Source: Siphonodentalium dalli
Lineage: Eukaryota; Mollusca; Scaphopoda; Gadilida; Siphonodentaliidae
Assembly (NCBI GenBank): GCA_032622095.1
Contig: CP136063.1
Span: 29,016,987-29,080,986 of the forward strand
Direction of reading: 5' to 3'
DNA length: 64,000 nucleotides
Shown: positions 56,481 through 64,000 of the stretch, piece by piece
Layout of the letters: the number at the start of each line of letters is the position of its first letter
Numbering within the stretch: the first letter of the stretch is position 1
Position numbers and translations under genes: made by a program
Notes under the pieces: model-generated
What the model was told of the DNA's origin: nothing
The model's input: the letters and a program-made list of their open reading frames with translations, nothing else
The model's database searches: none

Positions 56481-56948
56481 CTCACCCTCTGAAGTGTGAG
56501 GTGTGATTAGTCGACTGGTTACTGTGTAAACAACCTGCTTCTATTGTTTTGATATGATAAGAATGGGGACAATAACGACTAAGGGTTTCCCAAACTCCAG
56601 AGATAGTGAGATGAACTCAGAGAATAAGAGAAACTTTAATATCAAGAATGTGAAAACAGTTCATTATTGTTATTTATGAATTCGCTGGTTCGTCGTTCAA
56701 ACCAACTAGTGTGATAGACTGGCTATTATCTTTGCTAACAAACGTGCCTAAAGTAATCTAAATGTCGAAATTGATGGACATAACTCTGAAATATATCATA
56801 ATATGAACTTAAAAAATTAATATATCAATATATATTAACTTATTTACAACTTTAATACAAATTTAATACCTGGCCAAGTCGCCCCTGAAAGCTGGGCCAG
56901 CTCGCCCCAAAAACTGACTGGGGCGAGTGGGCCCGGATCCTTTATAAC

Positions 56949-57325
56949 GGCCTCGGAAAAGGCGTGTTTAGTTCAAATCGAAAGTAGAATGGTATTTCCA
57001 CAGTATACTTATTTCCGCTGCATTTGCATTTCCGATTTGCATTTCGCAAGGCCATTTCGCGAAGTGAAACATTGATTTGAACATGAACAAATTATCGCTG
57101 AATATTGAGAATTCGGAGTTCGTCGGGCATAACAAAAATAAAAAATCAGAATGCATTTTTTTTATTCATCGGGCGGTCCAGCAGGTCGGTCGGCGGATCC
57201 GTAAACCACATTATTAAAAAAACATGGCCTAATGAACTACAAATCAGTATTTTAAGTATAAATATATTTTGCAAAACAGTATTACTATTTATTCTTGATA
57301 TTTTGTTTCATTTTAGTCTAATTCA
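56949..57325. other. no recognisable gene
   Basis: Unassigned spacer. Confidence 0.4.
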
Positions 57326-57329
57326 CTGT

Positions 57330-57429
57330 CATTTCTATTCAGTTGCTTCACTCGTTTTTGATAATCTGTTTGCTCGCGTTGTGATGGCTTTGTTGCTAAA
57401 ACGACGTTAAACCCCAATCAATCAATCAA
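57330..57429 (+). repeat. 3' end of a SINE/LINE-type retroposon with AATC tail
   Basis: GATGGCTTTGTTGCTAAAAC, GACGTTAAACCCC then AATCAATCAATCAA. A short tetranucleotide tail after this conserved block is what I know from dispersed retroposons of marine invertebrates. The 5' limit is not visible. Confidence 0.5.
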
Positions 57430-57954
57430 CAGAATAATCGCTTGAATGAACTGATAATGTACAAAGACGGGATGGCTTTACAAGAAAGCCCCTTCCTCTC
57501 AAGCTTTAATGGACAACACCCCTGCCTCTCATGAATTATTTCATGTCGTCTCCAGTTCAATCAAGTGATAACTATCTATATTATATAATGTCTGGCCTGG
57601 TATATAGCCCAAAGAACAAAGAAACTATCTAGTGAAATATTAAGTTGAACTGTTGACACAGCTTGTGCGTGAATATAAGTTCCTGAGACATTGGTCCATG
57701 CACTTGACTGAGTCCTTCCACGTGTCTTCCACTTTTTCACCCAGTGCGCTCCTCCGTGAAATATACAAATGTAGCTCCAACAACTCTTTGATCTTTGGTG
57801 TGTCCAGTGGCTGCTTCCCCTTGCCACATCTAGCGTTTCTGTCGAAGGTTTCACCAAGCGTGAAGGACCTCTTCATTAGTTTTCGAACAAACACGCGGTA
57901 GTTTGCTTTCGATTCTGTATTAAGTTTCGTTATGGTGTCGTCGTTTAGTGTACA
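57430..57954. other. no supported gene
   Basis: Overlapping short open frames on both strands, none with splice or domain support. Confidence 0.4.
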
Positions 57955-58141
57955 TTATTAATTGGTAGTAGAGCTCACCTTGATACACAAACAGTCTTTA
58001 TCTACTCCCTAGATTTATTGCCACCTCATCATTGTCCACCATTTTACATCTCTCTTTTACTAAAACCAGGAACAGGAAACCGGAACAGGATTCATACAAG
58101 AATGGGAAGCGGATCAGAACTACTAGTAAGTCACATTAACA
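57955..58141 (-). repeat. Copia-type LTR, minus orientation
   Basis: On the minus strand a purine tract (58200-58145) is followed by TGTTAATGTGACTTACTAGT and ends CTACTACCAATTAATAATG. The last 45 bp recur in plus orientation at 58896-58943, where a primer-binding site follows. The LTR would be about 185 bp. Confidence 0.65.
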
Positions 58142-58144
58142 ATC

Positions 58145-58200
58145 TCCCAGTTTTTCTTTTCCTTTTTTTTTCTTTTTCTTTCCTTTCGTTTTTTGTTTAA
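58145..58200 (-). other. Polypurine tract of the minus-strand Copia half
   Basis: Minus strand: AAACGAAAGGAAAGAAAAAG and AAAAAAAAAGGAAAAGAAAA, then CTGGGAGA before the LTR start. Confidence 0.65.
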
Positions 58201-58238
58201 CGAATTTACACTATATCACATAATTGTCCTTCACTTTA

Positions 58239-58905
58239 TCAAAGGATAAGTTTGGACTGCTCTAAGGTTTGCAAAAGCTTCAACCTTGGAGCATTTGATT
58301 TTGTTAGACAGTCTGCGATTTGTTGATCTTTGCTTATCCACTGAATGGCAGAAACTTCTTTGTTCAACAGCATTTCTCTCAAAATGCAGGTGTCGATTCG
58401 CAGTCTTTTGTCACTAACAAGAGCTGTAGAATTAACTGATTCAACTATTGATTTGTTGTCCATCAAACATATTATTGGAAATAGTTTGTCATTATCAGTG
58501 AATAACTCATGAAGGGTACATTTGATGAGATAACTGAATTCAGCTCCACTTAACAGAGATAGTGTTTCTGCTACAAGAGTACTCTTCACTACACATTTGA
58601 TCTTTACTGATTTCCAAGCAATAGGTGAGGCAATATTGTCATTATTGACCAAGAAGATTATGAAACCTCCTTGTGATCCAGTTTGGAAGATTGTTGAAAG
58701 AAGCATCACTGAAGCACACAATGTGAGAGTCCAATATGTTTCCAAGACATTTAAATTTGATTTTAACAACGTCTGACTTCATTTTTCATTGACTTTGTTG
58801 GAGAGCTGAAGATCTTGAATCGTATAATTCTTCAGCTTCGTACTGAGATCACATGCATCATAAGCCAAATCGGGACGACTCTGACTAGTTGTCCAATTAA
58901 AGACT
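58239..58905 (-). pseudogene. Copia reverse transcriptase end and RNase H
   Basis: Minus strand: FNWTTSQSRPDLAYDACDLS (end of the reverse transcriptase and connection), an in-frame stop near 58785, then the RNase H domain: SQGGFIIFLVNNDNIASPIA, KSTLVAETLSLLSGAEFS, DNKSIVESVNSTALVSDKRL, EVSAIQWISKDQQIADCLTK and a stop at 58239. The conserved ET, DN and D positions of RNase H are visible. It is oriented away from the IN/RT half that starts at 59040. Confidence 0.8.
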
Positions 58906-58955
58906 GTTAGTATATCAAGGTGAGCTCTACTACCAATTAATAATGGTAGCAGAGC
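58896..58955 (+). repeat. Copia LTR end and primer-binding site, plus orientation
   Basis: The last 45 bp of the LTR (TATCAAGGTGAGCTCTACTA, CCAATTAATAA) are followed by TGGTAGCAGAGC (58944-58955), close to the TGGTATCAGAGC initiator-methionine tRNA site of Copia elements. The 5' part of this LTR is replaced by the inverted RT/RNase H segment. Confidence 0.7.
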
Positions 58956-59039
58956 GAGGTTAGAGGTGTTTCTTCAAGTCTAGTGACTGTTTAAAGATTT
59001 ATCAGCTTTCAAAGTGGTTAAATGGAATCACTTAAAGAC

Positions 59040-60513
59040 AAAACGCTGTTCTTGCTAATATGATGGAGAAGATCTTAGATGATACAAAGTGTTCTTTTGA
59101 TATTGCCTTGACATGGGCTGTAAGTGCTAAAAACAGTCTACATAATGTTTATGGATTCAGTCCAAACCAACTAGTGTTCGGAGAAAATCCAAATCTCCCT
59201 GCTGTTCTTTCTGACAAACTGCCTGCATTAGAAGGAAGAACTTCTAGTCAGTTGATTGCAGATCACCTCAATGCCATGCATTCTGCTCTTCAAGCTTTTG
59301 TTCAAAGTGAGTCCTCTGAGAAAATCAGACGTGCACTTTGTCATAATACCAGACCATCACCGTCAATGGTATATCAAACTGGAGACAGTTATTATTCAAC
59401 CTTCCGAAAAATACATTATTACCAAGGACCAGGTACTGTTATTGGCAAGGATGCTCATCAGGTGTTTGTGAAGTGGGGTGGAGAATTTTATGGATTAAAT
59501 CCATGTCATTTGAAACATATTGCAGTTGGACAAAAGATGGAGAATGTTTCAAATAAAGACTGTTCTACAAGTGAAGATGTTTCAGCTCAGGAACATGTTT
59601 CAACTCATGATCAACAATCAGGTAGTGATTTTGTCGAACAATGTGTGTCAAATGAGGAAAGCATTGTGTGCGATGAGCTAGCGACCACAAACAACAATCA
59701 TGTTGAAATACAGCCGTTAAATAGTTCAGACCAAAGAGATAAAGAAGATACCAGCACTCAAATCAGTAATCCAACTATTCATGATGGAACTGTACCAAAT
59801 AAACAATCGGTTATTTTCTATAAGATGCACGAATTTCCATGGAAAGAGGCAGTTGATCTTGGAAGAGGGGGAAAAGCGTCGGGCAAATATAAAAATTGGA
59901 TAAATATTAAGGATGTTGATGATGATGGAACTAAAGCTGTTGATTTAGAACAGTTGGATGCATGGTACGAGAAACCAGAAGAAATAATGATTAACTTAAA
60001 TACATTTGAAGCAAATGAAGTTAAATAAGCAAAGAAACAACAACTAGAGAACTGGAAAAGAAATCAGGTTTTTCATGAAGTTCCAGACTATGGTCAAAAA
60101 TGTTTGTCAGTGAGATGGGTCATCACAGAAAAATCTACTCTCTCTGGAAAAACGATCAAGGCTCGTGTAGTTGCAAGGGGGTTTGAGGAGAATACTGCTG
60201 CTTTGAAAACAGATTCCCCTACGTGTTCTAAGGAAAGTCTTCAACTGATGTTATCTATCATACCTTGTAAAGACGGGAAAATAAATTCATTGGATTTCAA
60301 AGCAGCTTTCCTTCAAGGGAAAGACATTGGAAGGGATGTTTTTCTAAAACCACCCGAGGAAGCACAGGTTTCTTGCATTTGGAAACTTAATACTGCAGTC
60401 TATGGACTTGGAGATGCGTCCCGTGTCTGGTATTTAACTGTAAAAGATAAGCTGTTATCACTTGGAGTGAAGGCATGTAAATACGACCAAGCATTGTTTT
60501 ACTGGATGCTATA
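59040..60513 (+). pseudogene. Copia integrase C-terminus and reverse transcriptase N-terminus
   Basis: After the leader and an apparent Gag start (59022, MESLKDK) the frame jumps into the integrase: NAVLANMMEKILDDTKCSFD, HNVYGFSPNQLVFGENPNLP, then the linker, VDLEQLDAWYEKPEE. A TAA at 60026 lies in frame between integrase and reverse transcriptase. Then VRWVITEKS, KARVVARGFEE, LDFKAAFLQGKDIGRDVFLK, LNTAVYGLGDASRVWY, YDQALFYW. Gag, protease and the N-terminal integrase are deleted; the YVDD catalytic part is missing because a LINE begins at about 60510. Confidence 0.85.
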
Positions 60514-60516
60514 CGG

Positions 60517-61064
60517 TTGATTATTCTACTTATTTTAATATATGGAAATGTGAAACCGAAACCAGGACCTAATTCGTATCAGTCTGAAATAACCACGGTT
60601 TCCATAGTTCATTATAACATAAGAAGTATCAGAAATAAACTAGATTCCATTAAAGAAGACGTTGAGGATCACAATATTGTTTGTTTTAGTGAGACGCACT
60701 TAGACGCTAATTTTCCAAACGATAAATTACTAATACCTAACTTCTTTTCACCGGTAAGGCATGATTTTAGCAGCCACGGGGGAGGCATATGTGTATACTT
60801 CGAAAGAAATATGTATCGCAAACAATTACGTGACTTTAATTCAGATGATGATATACTATGGTTTGAGGTAGGAGTTAAGGAAAAATTTATCCTTTGTGTG
60901 GAATATAGATCGCAGCGAGAGAGTAGTGATGGTTTCTGGAAATGTTTGGATGAAAGCATTGAAAAAGCATTATATATAAATCCAACTTTAGTAATAGTAG
61001 GCGACCTCAACTGTAACCTTCTAAAAAATGGCACCCTTAAGCAATTAATGAGCAAATATTCATT
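60517..61064 (+). CDS. LINE endonuclease (EEP family), N-terminal part
   Basis: Open frame of about 183 codons up to the MITE. Contains the asparagine of the first motif (HYNIRS), SETHLD, and GDLN. The frame continues beyond the MITE at 61517. Confidence 0.7.
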
Positions 61065-61065
61065 A

Positions 61066-61514
61066 AAGGTGGATTATCTCTTTGTAAACAAGTATTATAT
61101 AGTTACCGGTGTATAAAATATTAGATTTGAATCGAAGACTCCTGTCCGGAAATGCTTATATCAATTAATATTAATTTTATTTCGAATATTTTCTGGTCTA
61201 AAAAGGTGTGTTTGTTCAGCTAACGAACAATAGTGGTTATACAATGTACTGTTAACAGAGACCAGAAATTTTATCTGGGACATTTGACTTTCGGTACGTA
61301 GCCCTAGGAACAGTCCAGTGCTCTATATCGCAATATGGTATCATCCGAATGGTCTGTTCTAAAAATAGTAACATAAACGGTCCTGATTTAATATTCGAAA
61401 TAAAATCATATTAATTGATAGAAGCTTTTCCGGACAGGGGTCGTCAGTTCATATCTATTATTTTATACCCACGCAACTATTTAAAAACAATTATTTAAAG
61501 AGATAATCCATCTA
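61066..61514. mobile_element. TA-flanked TIR element (MITE), complete
   Basis: Ends AAGGTGGATTATCTCTTT and AAAGAGATAATCCATCTA are inverted; arms of about 130 bp stay alignable (CCTGTCCGGAAATGCTTATA and inverse). TA borders at 61064-61065 and 61515-61516. Removing the element with one TA leaves the LINE endonuclease frame open, which fixes the borders. Shares the left half with 2751-3018. Confidence 0.85.
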
Positions 61515-61517
61515 TAA

Positions 61518-61933
61518 GGAACGTTATAGAAGAACCAACTAGAATAACTAGAACTGCAACCCTGATTGACCCAATTATAGTTAGTGATACTGTGAGTGTA
61601 GCTAATTGGTCAACCCATGATCTTGGTATTTCTGATCATCTTAGTACCTTAGCAGAAATAACTTTGAAACGCAGTAAAAATTCAAATGATAAGCTCCAAG
61701 TTTGGAATTATAACAAAGCTGATTTCAATAGAATGAATCGGGAACTACTCCAATTAGATTGGGATTATTTACTTGGGGAATCGACTGATATTAACGAGGC
61801 AGTCAAAATATTTACAATAAAGTTCATGCTCATCACTAGATCATCTATCCCAAATTATAACATAACTGTAAGAAATAACGACAAACCATGGTTTAATAGC
61901 GAGCTCAGAAGACACTGTAGGATTAGAGATTAG
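61518..61933 (+). CDS. LINE endonuclease, C-terminal part
   Basis: Reads RNVIEEPTRITRTATLIDPI and ISDHLSTLAEITLKRSKNSN; the SDH motif of the endonuclease is intact. Ends at a stop at 61933 after a frame change. Confidence 0.7.
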
Positions 61934-62341
61934 AGCAAAAGCTCTCAAACAAAAAACACGCCATGCTTGGGCCAGATTAAAAACTGCCAGAAATAAGGTC
62001 ATCAATATGAAAAAAACAGCGATCATGAAATCACTTGACACAACCTTGACATTGAATCATAATCCCAAATTTTTTTTGGAAAGTCACTAAGCAACTACTG
62101 TACAATTTCGCGACAGTTCGGGGCATACCAAACTTAGAATACAATGGAACTATTGCAGAGAGTGATGGGGATAAGGCCGAAATAATAAATAAAGTGTTTG
62201 TTCAAAACAGCTTTCTTGGCGACTCGGAACACTCTCTGCCTCTTTTTCAACCAAAAATATCCAATTACATAGGATCGTTAACCACCACCGAGGATGAGGT
62301 CATCGCAATCTTGAAAAATCTATACTCACTCCAAAAGTCCA

Positions 62342-62689
62342 TTGAAACCATCACTTATCTTTGGTAATGACATTCTCGATTTTTCTAAGTCACATAGACA
62401 TTTAGGTCTTGAATTTCATGACAACTACTCATGGGACATCTATATCGACTCGGTTTGTAAAAAATCATATGGTAGGTTATCCCAGATGAGGAAATTAAAA
62501 TTTACACTAAATAGACAAACTATTGAAATCATGTATCTAACTTACATCCGACCATTGCTCGAGTATGCAAGTCCAGTGTGGTTCGGGGCACCAAAATACA
62601 TCTTAGATAAACTTGATGATGTGCAATATGATGCGGCTAGGATTGTCACAGGCTGCACCAGGTCAACATCGAAAGTAAAACTTTTGTTA
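62342..62689 (+). CDS. LINE reverse transcriptase, thumb and tail part
   Basis: Open frame of about 116 codons: DILDFSKSHRHLGLEFHDNY, IEIMYLTYIRPLLEYASPVW, LDKLDDVQYDAARIVTGCTR. Lies downstream of the deleted polymerase palm and is ended by the inserted repeat. Confidence 0.7.
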
Positions 62690-63300
62690 TACCCCCCGCA
62701 ACAAAGTTAGGGGGGTATACTGGAGTCAGCTTGTCCGTCCGTCCGTCGTCCGTCCGTCCGTGGACACAAATTTGTCCGGAGTTTTTCTCAGTCGTTTTTT
62801 AATCAATTTCCGTGAAACTTGGCACAGACATCAACCACCATGGGAACATGTGCACCTGCGATTATGACGTCTGTCCGACTTTTTTTTGTGGAGTTATCCC
62901 CCCCCCCCCTTTTCGACTTAGAAATTTTTCGCAACATGTATACTTTTGTCCGAGCTTTTATTCCTACATTTTTCGGTCAATGTTTTTTAATCTTGGCACT
63001 GATATTTAGTACCATGGGAACCTGTGCACCTGCGATTATGACGTCTGTCCGACATTTTTTGTGTGGAGTTATTCCCCTTTTTCGACTTAGAATTTTTTTC
63101 GCAACATACATCATTTTGTCCAAGCTTTTATTCCTACATTTTTCGGTCATTAGGTATAAGATTATAGGGTTATGGTTGTACACCTGCAATGGGAACTGTT
63201 ATTTTATTATTTTAACTAAATGTTTACTGACATGTGAAACATCTTAGTATTTTAAAAACAGGGGGGTATCCGTAGTCCCATTGGGACAGTCACACCTCTA
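62690..63300 (+). mobile_element. GTCCGTCC-type repeat with GGGGGGTAT ends
   Basis: Left end ATACCCCCCGCAACAAAGTT, AGGGGGGTATACTGG, then a GTCCGTCCGTC run; two related units (GGGAACATGTGCACCTGCGA, TTATGACGTCTGTCCGACTT) about 180 bp apart; right end ACAGGGGGGTATCCGTAGTC. It interrupts the LINE C-terminal frame between KVKLL and FELGWDLL. Confidence 0.75.
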
Positions 63301-64000
63301 GTTTGAATTGGGTTGGGATTTACTTTCGGACAAAAGATATGTGAGAAGAATGTGCTTCTTCCATAAGATCTATAACGATAAAAAACCAAAATTCTTATGA
63401 CACAATTCCCCCTCGAATTGAAGAAATAACAGATCATGATGTTAGGAACAAGAGGGACTTTGCCACATTCACATTGGGGGGATTCACATCAACATTTAAA
63501 GCTACCTTCTTTCCTCTATGCGTCACTGATTGGAATAAAATAAAGAATGATATTCGCTCAAAACCATTACAGCCTTTAGAGATAGTATAAAACTTAAAGT
63601 TTATAAGCCACCTGGATATTTTTATTATAGGAATAGGAAACTTAATATATTACACTGTCGTATACGTTGTGGTTGTAGTGAATTGCGCAGTGATATGCAT
63701 CATAACCATATCTCCCCAATCCCCAACTTGTGACTGTTGATACGCTAAAGAAGATGCCTTTCATTACTTTTTTGTATGTCCACTAATTCAGCAAGCTAGG
63801 ATAAAACTAACTGATGCCCTGTCAAAATATGAAAATGTTTAAGCTTTCACATTACTTTTTGGCAATCCTGACTTACCATATGATGAAAATGTTAATATAT
63901 ACACGAGAGCTCAAGATTTCTTACGTACCTCAGGACGGTTCAACTAAGTAAAAATACTCAATCACAATTCGCTCCGTCTACTTCTTATTCTCTCCTATTT

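Larger units (their letters stand above)
54269..56940. mobile_element. MULE transposon, deletion derivative, 8-bp duplication
   Basis: TTTATAAC is directly repeated at 54261-54268 and 56941-56948. The ends GGAAACGGGCCCACTCGCC and GGATCCGGGCCCACTCGCC (inverted) match at all but two positions, and GGGCCAGCTCGCCCC-type repeats continue inward. The 2,672-bp element carries the N-terminal part of a MULE gene on the minus strand but lacks the DDE catalytic part. A CT microsatellite and AT-rich filler occupy 54360-54900. Confidence 0.85.
60510..63960 (+). mobile_element. CR1/Jockey-like LINE, decayed, with two insertions
   Basis: Begins with NVKPKPGPN (the usual N-terminal motif of this ORF2), then the endonuclease: HYNIRSIRNKLDSIKEDVED, CFSETHLDANF, GGGICVYF, VIVGDLNCNLL, and after an insertion RITRTATLIDPIIV, DLGISDHLSTL. 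The polymerase palm is deleted near 62340. The C-terminal part follows: FSKSHRHLGLEFHDNYSWDI, LTYIRPLLEYASPVWFG, DAARIVTG, and after a second insertion LFELGWDLLSDKRYVRR, RKLNILHCRIRCGCSELRSD. Many stops and shifts in the last part. It is inserted in the Copia reverse transcriptase. Confidence 0.85.

Noticed and set aside
60669-61055. 128-codon minus-strand open frame
   Set aside because: Shadow of the LINE endonuclease on the other strand.

Overview
The window looks like a piece of a repeat-rich, AT-rich invertebrate nuclear genome. The evidence is spliced genes with GT-AG introns, long introns, many poly-C and AT microsatellites, and transposon families typical of marine invertebrates (MULE with a PHD-like finger, invertebrate-type EnSpm/CACTA transposase, Gypsy and Copia LTR elements, CR1/Jockey-like LINEs, and dispersed repeats carrying GTCCGTCCGTCC). 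A mollusc or another lophotrochozoan fits best, but this is inference from repeat style and not from a marker gene.

Layout. 1-1750: 3' end of a Gypsy-type element with a complete LTR. 2.7-5.5 kb: transposon debris, including a broken MULE transposase split by a piggyBac-like MITE. 6.6-9.1 kb: a 2.46 kb foldback element. 9.4-14.1 kb: MITEs, one nested inside another. 11.2-15.5 kb: a small multi-exon minus-strand gene that I cannot name. 15.8-22.3 kb: a second foldback element, a retroelement ORF1 remnant, a hAT-like element, a LINE fragment and a perfect 67-bp inverted repeat.

25.2-52.9 kb holds the most interesting locus: a plus-strand spliced gene for a P-loop ATPase with Walker A, Walker B and an SF3-like TTN motif. 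The recovered exons are joined by matching intron phases, but two of them carry frameshifts. Its 18.8-kb third intron contains a complete seven-exon BEN-domain gene on the opposite strand (30,538-37,302, 523 residues predicted) and a decayed EnSpm/CACTA-like transposase (41,993-45,631). A truncated LINE lies in intron 2.

53.6-64 kb: a small frameshifted minus-strand gene; a 2.67-kb MULE deletion derivative with 8-bp target-site duplications; then a nested stack made of a Copia element rearranged head-to-head, interrupted by a LINE, which is itself interrupted by a TA-duplicating MITE and by a GTCCGTCC-type repeat.

I saw no tRNA, rRNA or CRISPR. Exon boundaries come from reading splice sites and checking codon phase by eye. 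Family names come from recognised motifs, not from searches.
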